Shown here one piece after another: positions 1 through 20,544 of a DNA stretch of 64,000 nucleotides; position 1 is the stretch's first letter, and the number at the start of each line of letters is the position of its first letter. Below the pieces are notes generated by a model. That model was not told where the DNA came from. It worked only from the letters and a program-made list of their open reading frames with translations, and did not search any database. Origin of the DNA: Batillaria attramentaria. Taxonomy: Eukaryota > Mollusca > Gastropoda > Batillariidae. Location: the NCBI GenBank assembly GCA_018292915.2, contig JACVVK020000001.1, forward strand, positions 445,001-509,000, written 5' to 3'. The translations under genes were made by a program, and so were the position numbers.

Positions 1-1060
1 TGATCTCAAATCCAAACAAAAACACAAGTTTTAAACTTCCACTAAAGACACTAACATACATGCTAACGCTTGCAAGGAAATGTAAATTGGCGAGGTGAAT
101 GCGAAACCGATCAAGCACAGTCGAGTCTGTTCACGCTTTGCACGATTGCACGTTCGAGCGGGAGTCTTCCTGTCGCGATTCTTCACGAATTATGAAGCTT
201 TGTGAGTGTTTATTCTAATATTTGTAGTACATGTACACCGATCAAAGTGTCCTTCCCCAAGCAGCTACATTTTATAACTGCATGCATGATTCAAACGATT
301 CAAGAAGCTTCTGTTCAATCGGAGATCTATCTAGACCACGAATCCGCTGCCATTCTCTGCGCCGATTCTGTTCAGCTTTATGTCACAGGTTTTGGGTTTC
401 CTTGCGTTGAAACTGCTTTTGATTTGAGAGCGCAGCGTTTGGTTGGTCAAATCTGCTGCCGTTTCGAACTTGAGCAGCGGGATTTGTGTCCAGCTTGCCA
501 CATCAGCCAAATCAGTAAACAGCATACATGTCGGTGAGACGCCAGCTTCGACTGAACTTTTTGACTGAGAACGACTTTTGATAAGTGTTGGTTAAAACTG
601 TCCGAAATTTGAGTAAGGAGTGCTTGCTAGGTAAAGGCTACTGTTGTTTTGTACTTGAACTACGAGTTTATGAAGTCGGAAACACCGACGTGCCGAGTCA
701 AAATGTTTCGTCGTCCATGGTGTTGGCATAGGGAGCGAGTTCTCCCCGAAGAGTATTAATACATGTACTTGTTCATCCATGACGATGGTGTTTTTATGCC
801 AAAAAGGCTGTATCTCTGTTCTTTCTGTCTGAAAGACAGAACCTTTTTGCAGGGAACCATGCCTGATTGTCATGTGATGTCGTGCTCTGTGTCACATGAT
901 TTTTCAAGTACATGTACTAGTACAATACGGACACTTATTCCACAGGAGAGATCAAAGAAAAAGAGGCCGACATGGATGATAAAGAGAGAAGTCTGCCCTT
1001 ACCAAAGGGAGAGCAATAGTACTGTGACGCCGAGCAATGCTAACACAAGCTACATTTGAT
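1..1060. other. Window start, no gene recognised
   Basis: Unique-looking AT/GC-balanced sequence with short overlapping open frames on both strands. The longest plus-strand frame is 111 codons at 202-537. None shows a recognisable domain, a convincing exon boundary or a transposon motif. It could be intergenic DNA downstream of the lipocalin gene, or hold a non-coding part of an unseen gene. Confidence 0.4.
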
Positions 1061-1126
1061 GATTACCCTTGGTATTTCGCACTCTTCGCTAGACCAAACT
1101 GAAAGCCGCAGACACTGAGTTTAGGT

Positions 1127-1129
<3 letters not shown>

Positions 1130-1163
<34 letters not shown>

Positions 1164-1177
1164 TCCACGGTGTGTGT

Positions 1178-1228
<51 letters not shown>

Positions 1229-1258
1229 CGCGCGCGTGCGTGCGTGCGCGAGCGTAAG

Positions 1259-1329
<71 letters not shown>
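1130..1329. repeat. (GT)n/(GC)n microsatellite
   Basis: About 200 bp of GT dinucleotides with a GCGC-rich interruption near 1220-1255. It creates spurious long open frames of Cys-Val or Thr-His repeats on both strands, which are not genes. Confidence 0.95.
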
Positions 1330-1493
1330 ACGAGTCATAATTTATGAGCAGAAGGAGGATGCTGTGTATTTACATCCGGCGCCAGTCAACCAGCCTTTCA
1401 GCCAACTAACCAAACGAACAAGTAAACAACAAACCAACTCAAAACACAAGCCATCGACTGACTCAACATTTTAATCAGCCCTCGCCGTCATCA

Positions 1494-4380
<2,887 letters not shown>

Positions 4381-4482
4381 TGTTGCTGTTGTTAGGAGAA
4401 GGACTATCTTAAGTTGAGGTAAGTGAGTCTAATAATAACAACAACAACAACAGCAGCAGCAGCAACAACAACATCGGCTTTG

Positions 4483-4586
4483 TTGGAGGTTTAACGTCCT
4501 TTTCCGCCACATACGGGTGATATCAAAGATGGGCCAACGAATAAAAACCAGTACAAATTGTTGGCACTCAGCCGGGAGTGGAACTC
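4483..4586 (-). mobile_element. SINE-A fragment
   Basis: Degenerate 3' body of SINE-A in reverse orientation (GGTTTAACGTCCTTTTCCGC then GGTGATATCAAAGA). It breaks off inside the B-box region. It lies upstream of the lipocalin start. Confidence 0.75.
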
Positions 4587-4974
4587 AGCAATATCGGCAG
4601 CAGCAAACAACAACAACAACAACAACAGCAAATAAATTATTGTTACAACAGCAAACAAAAATTACCCCCCCCCCAAAAAAAAAAGAAAAAAAAGAAAAAA
4701 AAAAAAAGAAAAAAAAAAGAACAAAACAAATAAAAACAAACAACAACCAGACAACAACAACAGCAGCAGCAAACAACTATTTCCCTCCTTTTTCTCTGTT
4801 TTAAGACCACGACAATCAACATTTCCAGTGACAAACAATATGTTAACCCTGAAATGTGAATTTGAACTTTTAACGTTCTGGCTGTGAGTTATCTCCTCAT
4901 GACGATAGGTCTGATGACGAGTAGGTTGTATGCCTGGTCAGAACAGGACTACAAGCAAACAGAAGAAGAAGAAG

Positions 4975-5768
4975 AAGAAGAAGCAACAACTGGAGAGAAC
5001 CGTTAGTAAGACAATGGCAGCCATGATGATGAGTTGCCCCTGACGCATTTCAGCTGTAAACTCAGTGAGCATTATTGTGTAAGTGTTTTGTATGCACGGG
5101 GGACAACTCATGCAGACAATAATCTCGAAATACAACAAAGTTGTTCAGAACTGTCCTCTTTCCTTGTCACCGAGCAGTTTTGTTTTTTCCTTCTTAGGTA
5201 TCACTTGTATCGGCGCAGGACTCGGCTAGCCGATTTCGGGTCAGTGCAGAGGGTAAGCGTAGCGAAGCCCGATGGTACAGGGTAGGCTGTTTGATGATGA
5301 TGATGATGATTGGCCATTTGTGTAGCGTAACGAAAAAACTTCCATGCAGTAAGCATGCTCACGGCGCCATTGGGGTCCGGGGGGGGGGGGGGGGGGGAGA
5401 AGAAGAGAGAATTAGAACTGAGAGAAAAGGTGTGTCTTGAGGTTCCGCTTGAAGGTCATGACTGACGCAGAACCTGACTTGAGGTGAGCTGGCAAGTTGT
5501 TCCAGAGGCAAGGAGCTGCACTCTTGAAAGCCCGTGCACCAGAGCGTTTCTTGTGTTTCTTGTTTGTGTTGTCATAGTAACCTGGGACAGCAAGTCTGGA
5601 TTGAGAAGAAGATCTTCGGCTGCGTGAAGGTCTATATAGAGTTTGCTCGGTCACAAGAAGAAGCGGATGAAGAAGCTGGAGAGAACCGTTAGCAATACCA
5701 TGGCGACCACGGCGATGTTGCCACTGTCGCATTTCAGCTGTAGGCACGCTGTATATTCAGTGAGCATT
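4975..5768 (-). other. Duplicated ~95-bp segment with signal-peptide-like frame
   Basis: Two related segments, about 4975-5070 and 5660-5768, share CTGGAGAGAACCGTTAG and GCATTTCAGCTGTA on the plus strand. Read on the minus strand, the lower-coordinate copy encodes MRQGQLIIMAAIVLLTVLSS, a plausible signal peptide. The other copy encodes a similar hydrophobic run after a 1-nt shift. No following exon was identified. It may be a duplicated first exon of an unknown secreted protein, or simply a repeat. Confidence 0.35.
5412..5690 (-). mobile_element. LINE remnant, reverse-transcriptase C-terminal end
   Basis: The minus-strand frame ends in ...FKSAAPCLWNNLPAHL and FKRNLKTHLFSQF before a stop at 5412. 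This is the usual C-terminus of CR1/L2/RTE-X-like non-LTR retrotransposon ORF2 proteins (AAP.LWN.LP..., FK..LKTHLF). No polymerase domain remains nearby, so it is a 5'-truncated dead copy. Confidence 0.7.
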
Positions 5769-6125
5769 TCTGAGTTGGTTCTTTGTTCTGGTTGTTGTTG
5801 TTTTGTTAGACTTTATGCATCGCCAGGCCAGATAATGCGAATGTTCAGTCAGATCAGTCGTTTAAAATAACCTCCAAAATAGTTTTGGTATTGCCTGTCA
5901 AGAATTACAGAGAGACCGGACAATGCGCAACGTCTATGCCAAGCGACTAATCATTGCAGCGTAGGTAACAAAAACTCAGAAATGTTAACTACAGTGGCAA
6001 ACAAACTAGTTCATCTTCTCCCTATGCAAAGGAGTATCACATCCACACATCTAATTTTCCGGTGGGGTATCAAGTTCCATCCGTACACCAAATTCCTACG
6101 TTTGTATGAAACTGGCTTATTTCAG

Positions 6126-6392
6126 GCGTACACGGGGGGTGGGGGGGATAACTCGCTCATTTCTGGCGTACACTGGGGATAACTCGCTCATTTTTGGCGT
6201 ACACTGGGGATAACTCGCTCATTTCAAGCGTACACTGGGGATAACTCGCTCATTTCTGGCGTACACTGGGGATAATTCGCTCATTTCTGGCGTACACTGG
6301 GGATAACTCGCTCATTTTTGGCGTACACTGGAATAACTCGCTCATTTCAGGCGTACACTGGGGATAACTCGCTCATTTTTGGCGTACACTGA
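6126..6392. repeat. Minisatellite, 31-32-bp unit
   Basis: About eight to nine tandem copies of a unit reading GGCGTACACTGGGGATAACT then CGCTCATTTCT. Variation is mainly in the C/T run before GGCG, and one unit has lost GGG. Function unknown. Confidence 0.9.
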
Positions 6393-7275
6393 ATACACAG
6401 CCTGCCAGAAACGTACGCACAATCAAATAAAAGACTTTCGAATTGTGTGTAAAATCCTATGTCAAAGGGTGTATCACTGTGAATACCTAGTACGTTCCAA
6501 GGCCCATTGTATCGCTGGAGAACGAATTTCTCAGCCTATTCTCAAAAGAAATACAACTGTTCAAGAAACTGTTATGTGGTGTCCATTTGTGTTCAAAATT
6601 ACTACGGAAATTCCAGCACGCGTGCTTGTAATGTCCGACCTTACGCTACCGAAGCATCCGCATACAAAACGACAACAAAAACGATAAATTGAAGTGAGAC
6701 ACAAGAATCAGGCATATAAACTCAAGCAGTCATCTGAATTTGTAACTCACAATGATGGTACATGTAGCTCTTGCAGTGAGGAACCAAACGGAGTCTACTG
6801 CCCGCAGTCTTCAAAGCTGAAATGGTTTGTATAGTGTCGCTTCCAGATAGAAATGTCCAGCATTTATAAAACCAGCGTCGTAAAATGTGGCAGCTGCTGT
6901 TAACTGGAAACGCATTTTCTTTGCCGGAATGGGTGGTGGCACGGTAGCAAGCTCTCACGATTAATAACTTTCATTTCAGGAGAGGAGCTATGTACGGCCA
7001 TAACACATTATCGTTAATGCGAATGTACGCCGGATCAGCCGTGTAGGACCACGCGGCATGTAGCAAACAATGTTAATGTACGGCAAAATAACAGTCAGAT
7101 CCGCCGCTCGGCATCATGACGCTGACGCTCGTGTGCATCGGGCCTTAGTGACACTATGTTCATTTGCCATTTGAGACTGATGTTCTGACACGAGAGTGAA
7201 TTGCTGTGTCCACGCATGCACGACTATCATTTTCCAGAGGAGTACGAGGGGTGTTCCAAAAAGTCACAGGTGCGG

Positions 7276-7445
7276 GTGGGTGGGTGTCTGGGGGTTTAAC
7301 GTCCTTTTCCACCACTTACGGGTGATATCAAAGACGGGGCAACGATAAAAAAGCCAGCACAAATATTTGGCTCCAGCCGGGATACGAACCCACGACCCGA
7401 GCATTAAAAGTCCAACGCTCTACCATTCGGCCACCCCGGCTCCCC
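7276..7445 (-). mobile_element. SINE-A copy with 14-bp target duplication
   Basis: Full-length reverse-orientation SINE-A from GGTGGGTGGGTGTC to CCCCGGCTCCCC. It is flanked by a perfect direct repeat AGTCACAGGTGCGG at 7262-7275 and 7446-7459, marking a relatively recent insertion. Confidence 0.9.
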
Positions 7446-7633
7446 AGTCACAGGTGCGGTAAAATCGAATCTCAGTAAACGTAGCTGTGGCCATCCTACA
7501 TAATTCTTGCGACACAGTCATGTCTCCACTAGCAAGGCAAACTTGTAGTCGCTTTCTTTATATCTGAAGAGCAGTTTGGTACACATGTACCTCCAGCAGC
7601 TTATTGTATTTGTACAAACAACAACAACAAAAC

Positions 7634-7637
<4 letters not shown>

Positions 7638-7708
<71 letters not shown>
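7638..7708. repeat. (CA)n microsatellite
   Basis: About 70 bp of CA preceded by (CAA)n. It explains the Cys-Val-rich part of a 280-codon minus-strand frame here, which is not a gene. Confidence 0.95.
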
Positions 7709-7710
<2 letters not shown>

Positions 7711-8169
7711 CAAACTAGTGACAGCACACTTGTGGCACACCGTTCGGTACATAATATGTGCTTTGACATAGTATTCGTGCTTCGACACAAATCTGCCAGT
7801 GTCTGCAAAAACAAACTGTCCGACATGCATATCGTACATAGGCGATTTTGTTTTGCACGAAATGGGCAGAAATTATCGTATTCGTGAAAACCAGCAGGCG
7901 ACAGGAGGCCGCTGGTAACAGGTGTGTTCTGCATCACCGCTTGTGATGAGCAGATGCGAATTAGCTGTGAATGCAGCCATTTCCAACGGCAGCTGAATTT
8001 ATGCTTCAAAGGAACGGCTAAGCGAGAGGGGTGGTGGGGTGGTGGGGGAGGGGGGGTGGTGGGGGGGGGGGGGTGGTGGTGGTGGGGTGAGCACGTTAAC
8101 GCATCTTTAGAGGCCACAAGTCCCGCCTGGGAGCTCATACGCAAGGGTGGGGAAGGGACAGCCGAGAAT

Positions 8170-8612
8170 GTTTTTTTTTTTTTTTTGCTGCCCCAACTCT
8201 TTGCCAGCTCCAGTGGTGTTCCTCCCAGGTAATGGGTAGAATCTACGGAGGGCTTGGAAGCTGGGACAATTTTCATTATGCATGATGATGGAGATGAGGA
8301 TGATGGTATGATGATGCTATGGAGGCCCGTATGGTTTGGGACTGCGGGACAGGGCCGCATTCCTCGCTTCCTGTCATAAATATCCCGGCATTAACCAGGC
8401 CCGGGAACTACGGCACCTGCGGTGCCGGCCGTGTAATCATCCACATCATAAGACGTGTCATACCAAGGGAAGCACCCCCAAAGTCGCACCCGTGAAGTAG
8501 GTGAATCTCGGCTGTGTGGCAACAGCCACCCCATTTGGCCCATAGCACACGGGCCCGCTCTGGGTAGGAGCCGACCTAGGTAGGAAAAATCCCGCTGATA
8601 GCCGAGAATGTG
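8170..8612 (-). mobile_element. SINE-C copy, head truncated
   Basis: The minus-strand element has an A-tail read as T18 at about 8171-8188, then GCTGCCCCAACTCTTTGCC. A polymorphic GATGATGGAGATGAGGATGA stretch and a GGCACCTGCGGTGCCGGCC palindrome follow. It matches 42883-43399 closely but lacks the tRNA-like head present there. Confidence 0.8.
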
Positions 8613-8795
8613 AAGAGATTAGGGGTGAGGGGTCACATCTAACTACAAAGTTAGTTTAGAGTGGTAAAGACTCTGGACGCATGGGATTAACGGCCTGGCT
8701 CGTTCCTGCACCAGCAGTTTTCCTTTCATCGTGCATTGTGTGGAGCTACATCATGTAAAAATTTATGAACCATTGAAACCGTGTGACAGCTGGGG

Positions 8796-8799
8796 TGTG

Positions 8800-8831
<32 letters not shown>

Positions 8832-8898
8832 TGCGTGCGAGTGTGCGTGCGTGCGAGTGTGCGTGCGTGCGAGTGTGCGTGCGTGCGTGCATGTGTGT

Positions 8899-8958
<60 letters not shown>
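8796..8958. repeat. GT/GTGC tract passing into (GA)n
   Basis: A compound microsatellite: GT, then GTGC and GAGTGTGC interspersed units, then GT, then GA. Confidence 0.95.
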
Positions 8959-8961
<3 letters not shown>

Positions 8962-9231
8962 GCTTTATTCAGTGGAGGCTCAAGGCCCAAGAGAGAGAGA
9001 GAGAGAGGAGAGCACATGGCACAACTCCTGGAATACTGCCTTCTAGTGTTCATGCTCTGAAACATCAAACCGCGCGTGACAAATGGCATGCTATTTTATG
9101 TGTTTCGCTTTGGCTTCACCCGGCGAACTATTCATTTAATTGTGCTATCAAAATTATGAAGATGTTTTAACGTCACCTAAAACAACAGTGTGCGTGTGCG
9201 TGCGGCTCGGGGTGTGTGTGTGCGTGTGCGT

Positions 9232-9272
<41 letters not shown>

Positions 9273-9354
9273 GCTGGTGACTGGTTTACTTAGTACATGT
9301 ACATGTATACACACCGGTATGCACGAAGTGTGGGAGTATAAATGATAGCGTTAT

Positions 9355-9660
9355 TATGACTTGTGTGAGATGTACTTGCATGTTTTATTTCCGTTTTACC
9401 GTGACTATCTTGCACGTGGTGTATGCGTTGTGTGAGATGTGCTTGCATGTTTCATTTTTTTTTTTTTTTTACTGTGGCTATCGTACATGTACGAGTTTCG
9501 GAAAATGTGCTTGCATGTTGCTGTTGTTGGTGGTGGTTTTTTTGGGTTTTTTTTTTTTTTTTTGGTTTAAACTGTGGCTTTTCTTTTATATGTGGAGTTG
9601 CGCCTGATGTACTTGCATGTTTTATTATTTTCGCTGTGACTCTCTCACATATGTGACTTG
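9355..9660. repeat. Degenerate ~80-bp tandem repeat
   Basis: Four diverged copies each carry GAYGTRCTTGCATGTTT followed by a T-rich stretch and a CTGTGGCT-like or CCGTGACT segment. Small open frames across it are repeat-derived. Confidence 0.6.
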
Positions 9661-10249
9661 TTTACTTCCTTTACCGTGTCTGTCCCGGCTAAAAGACATG
9701 GAATAATAGTTGCCGGAACGAGGTGGAAATCATGGGCCGTCTGAGATTTCCTGAAATCCCTGGCTTTTTAAATCAGGGATTTCCTAAAATCCCTGCCGAG
9801 TGAAACAGTGCTTACAAGACCATTCTGAAAATTCTAGGAATCACTGATTACACAGATTCACCATCACATAATTATATACAAAGCAAATCATGCTGCTGCA
9901 CGGAACCAGGCTGGGCCGCTATAGCGAAGCAAATTAGGGCTGTCGGAGGCGGGGCGAGAACTCTTCCACTCTCTCGGTGCGTAGCCCCGATAGCTTAGTC
10001 TTGGGTGGTAAACGGTATAATATTGAAGAGTGGTCATTCAGTAGCAGCCTAGCAGAGAAAAGGAGCGAAACGGTCTGTTTGCAGAGAAAATGCATGAGCT
10101 TCGTTGTTTGGCGTGTTACACCAGAAAGGAACAATAACAACAAAACCCCAACAAAACAACAAACACAATACCATCCCCCACAAAACAAACAACAACAAAC
10201 AAACAACAACAAACAAATTAAAACCCCCCAAAAACAACAAACAACAACA

Positions 10250-10252
<3 letters not shown>

Positions 10253-10316
<64 letters not shown>
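10253..10316. repeat. (CA)n microsatellite
   Basis: Preceded by a long CAACAAA-rich simple region from about 10130. Lies just downstream of the ferroportin A stop codon and polyadenylation signal. Confidence 0.95.
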
Positions 10317-10318
<2 letters not shown>

Positions 10319-10410
10319 AAAAAACCCATCGAGGATGCACACCAGGCGAGCCCGAAAAGAGAAGAAAACCAGTTTCTCGCCCGTGCCGCGATCCACCCTT
10401 ACCCGGCTAC

Positions 10411-10416
10411 TTTATT
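10411..10416 (-). terminator. Candidate polyadenylation signal of ferroportin A
   Basis: TTTATT on the plus strand reads AATAAA on the minus strand, about 26 nt downstream of the ferroportin A stop codon at 10442-10444. It would give a very short 3' UTR. Placement fits, but a hexamer alone is weak evidence. Confidence 0.4.
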
Positions 10417-10441
10417 TACAGCGCTCCAGCCCTGAAACGGT

Positions 10442-17364
<6,923 letters not shown>

Positions 17365-17639
17365 CGTGCCAGTCAGTCCTCCTCAGAGACTATAATAGTG
17401 CCGGTGCCGGTGACGGTGACTAGTGGCACGGTCAGCACGAACTGACACGCAACACGGCCTCGGAAATGAAACCTGTGCCAGGCAGATGTCGGCCCGGGCT
17501 GCTGAAACTGATTTTCACCCGTGAATCATATTAATTAGACATGCACAACACCGACTAAAGAAACAATTCGCTGTGCTGACACAGCTGGCAGACTATCTAA
17601 CGTTGCAAACCGGACGGTGACCTAGACATAAAGAGGAGT

Positions 17640-17663
17640 TTGGGGGGGGGGGGGGGGGGGGGG
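17640..17663. repeat. Poly-G tract
   Basis: About 22 consecutive G near the 5' side of ferroportin A. The length is uncertain, as for any homopolymer in a draft assembly. Confidence 0.8.
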
Positions 17664-17979
17664 AGAAGACCGAGGGGATATGGTGGGGAGGGGGGAGGGG
17701 TGCGGCAAAATCGTGTCGGCATGTTTATGCGACTGCACATGCACGTCATGCATGGAATGGAAAGCGCGCGGGGTTGCTACAATTTACGTTTTGAACTTTC
17801 AAAGAAAGGTCTGTTCTTCTTTGATGCAAAGTAAGGTGTTTTCTAGGTTTTTCTTTTCTTTTCCCAGTTTTTCAAGGTTTAGGTCAGTCCGTGCACTAAG
17901 GTGCCTCTGTGAGCGTACTGAGTCCTTTTGATGATGATGATGATGATGATGATCAGAAGAAGAAGAAGGAGAAGAAGGG

Positions 17980-18153
17980 TGGGGTGGGTGGGTGTTTGGG
18001 GGTTTAACGTCCTTTTCCGCCACATAGGGTGATATCAAAGACGGGGCGGCAACGATGAAAAAGCCCAGCACAATATTTGGCTCCAGCCGGGATCGAACTC
18101 ACGACCCGAGCATTAGAAGTCCAACGCTCTACCATTCGACCACCCCGGCTCCC
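17980..18153 (-). mobile_element. SINE-A copy
   Basis: Reverse full-length copy inserted in a GAA-rich tract, with AGAAGAAGGAGAAGAAG-like sequence on both sides as the likely target duplication. Confidence 0.85.
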
Positions 18154-18359
18154 CAGAAGAAGGAGAAGAAGAAGGAGGAGAAGAAGTGACTGTCAAGAAG
18201 TGAAGTGCCTTATTTCTAGTTCAACTTTTTTTCAGTCACGAAAAGACTTAATTGTAAGTAAATGGCATCTAACTGACTTTTTGGTTAAATGACATTTTCC
18301 ACATACAGCTTTCACAATAATCCAGTTCACCTAATAATAAGAGATCACCTAGGAACACA

Positions 18360-18361
<2 letters not shown>

Positions 18362-18419
<58 letters not shown>

Positions 18420-18430
18420 GCACACGCACG
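18362..18430. repeat. (CA)n microsatellite
   Basis: CA repeat ending in CACG units. Confidence 0.95.
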
Positions 18431-18811
18431 AACATACCGGCACACACACGTTTCTTCAGTTCAAACATAAGCCAGTAAAGGAAAGAACCATACCTCACGT
18501 GACTTCTTGAAAGCTGAACTGACTTGGATGATTGCTGTCTGCGAATCAGTCAGTATGTCTGTCCGACACCGACTCAGTGACACTATCGGGTTATTCTAAA
18601 ATGCCAGTGTCCTATATGCCTTGTTCACATTCTCAAAAGTGTGAAGTGTGAAACTCAGACCAGGCTACACTACACCCGTCCTTTCAGTTGGCTCTGCTGG
18701 TTTCTGAAGCAGCGAAGACCACAATCAAGTTGACCGTCGACGTACTCGGTGCAACATCCAGTATGAAGCCCCACGAACGAAACACCCCGCGAAATTGGGC
18801 GGGGAATTCGG

Positions 18812-19540
18812 TAGAGCTGTGAACCGGTTCAAAAATCCAAACCGGTTTTTTACCGTTTTTTTTTTAAAACTTCAAACCGGTTTTTTGAACCGGTGTTTTT
18901 TTTCCCGGTTCAGTCATCACCAAAAGGTGTTTGAGGTGTGCAAAAATATTGGCGTTTTATGCGATGCATGTTCATATATATGTGTGTGTTTCAAGTGCAT
19001 CAGCGATCAGGCTGCAGTAAACTGATTGCTAGTCGTCAAAAATAAATCCTGGCTAAACAAACAAACACACAAAACGAACAAACAAACAAGAAAAAAGAGG
19101 AGGAGGAGGATGAGAAGAAGAAGAAGAAGAACTTGTAAGAAGAAGAAGAAGGAGGAGGAGGAGGAGAAGAAGAAAAGAAGAAGAAGGAGAGGACGAAGAA
19201 AGAAGAAAGGAAAGAAAAAAAGAAAGAAAGAAAGCAAATCTAAAGTTTTGACCACTTTGCTGTATTTTCTTGAACAAAAACTTCTCAAACGCAACCTGAC
19301 CATGATTCCCCCCCAAAATATAAACTTACTTCAGCCCATAATTAATATTTTGAGTCCTCTGCTCTAGAGGGCTTGGGCCTAAATGTGAAATTAAAGTGTT
19401 TTTTTCTAAAATAAAAGTTCTTAATTTCCTTACTAACATATGACCAAAACACCGGTTCGCGGCAACTCGAACCGGTTCGGCGAACCGGTTCAAATGGGAA
19501 CCGGTTATAACCGGTAAACCGGTTAACCGCGGCAGCTCTA
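18812..19540. mobile_element. hAT-like non-autonomous transposon with 8-bp target duplication
   Basis: The termini read TAGAGCTG...CAGCTCTA and are flanked by a perfect 8-bp duplication GAATTCGG at 18804-18811 and 19541-19548. An 8-bp duplication and this terminal pattern are typical of hAT elements. Sub-terminal regions are rich in AACCGGTT palindromes, seen repeatedly at 18821-18910 and 19450-19530. The interior has simple repeats and no transposase. Confidence 0.8.
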
Positions 19541-20117
19541 GAATTCGGCGTGGACGGGATACCGGCTTGTGGGCAGGATCAGTACTGAATTCGTAATTAT
19601 CAGTTTTCGAGCGCAGTATACATCAGTGTGCCTCCTTTCCACGTGATGTGGTTTTCATAAGGGCCAGTTCTGGGTCAGGACCATAAATTTTACCACCAGC
19701 AACTACGTCCAGCCGGCAGGAATATCCGAAAAAAATAAAAAATAAAAAAAAATAAATTCAGTCGTAGGGATAAATGAGGCGGTTGGTTGTTCTTTTGTGA
19801 GGGTGCCAAAACTGCATGGTAACACCGGTAGCTTGAGGACTGCATCGGTTGTACTCAAGTAGGTTTTATGGAAATCTTGGTTACCTAGGTGGAAGGGTGG
19901 TGGTGGGGGGGGGAGGGGGTGGAAGGGGGAGGGGGGCTTATTATTTTCATTACTTAATGACAAGTCATGCACGCCAACGGCGGAATTCAGGGCCGGCACA
20001 CTACATATACTAGAAGACACGAACCGTGCACCGGACTTTGGAAACTTGATTGGCATTGCATAGACTCAAGGCCGGCCGTAAAACTTAGCATCCCTCTTCG
20101 TCATTTTCTTCTTCCTA

Positions 20118-20544
20118 CAGCCTTCACAAAAAGTTAAGGACCACTTGCAAATATCATTCAACTTTTGTCGTGGTGGCATGCTGGTGTAGTGCTGAACATC
20201 GCTGAAACGGCGGCTTATGTAGACAAACAAATGAGCACAGTTCATAACCAGGGATGTATTCTTTGACCTGCATCTCATTTTTGCCATGCAGAAAGCCCCA
20301 GGTATCGCTCACTGAACACTGAAACTCGGTCTAGTTTTGCCGAAATTGCAGATTTTCAAACTGACGCGCCAAGCATGCTGTGTGACGCGCACGTGCCATC
20401 CACGCAGTGGTCACCATGTTCACTAATTACCCCTTAACCTTGCTACCGAATTTTACGGGAAAAATCTTATTCGTTTATTTTTTCTGATTATAGTGAAACT
20501 GTCACCCATTATTTTGACTGGTCCTTAACTTTTTGTGAAGACTG
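20118..20544. mobile_element. Tc1/mariner-like MITE
   Basis: Terminal inverted repeats of about 27 bp (left end CAGCCTTCACAAAAAGTTAA, right end the complement with one mismatch) are bounded by TA on both sides (20116-20117 and 20545-20546). Length is 427 bp. TA targets and CAG ends fit Tc1/mariner. No transposase frame is evident; a 73-codon frame at 20066-20287 is not recognisable. Confidence 0.75.

Noticed and set aside
202..537. 111-codon plus-strand frame near the window start
   Set aside because: No signal peptide, domain or exon context; the overlapping antisense frame is equally open.
1063..1340. Overlapping Thr-His and Cys-Val open frames (also at 2.7, 3.3, 7.6, 10.2, 11.9, 27.7, 36.2, 38.8 and 53.5 kb)
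   Set aside because: They are translations of CA/GT dinucleotide repeats on both strands, with no splice or domain support.
20066..20287. 73-codon minus-strand frame within the mariner-like element
   Set aside because: Spans the MITE end and its flank; no transposase motif.
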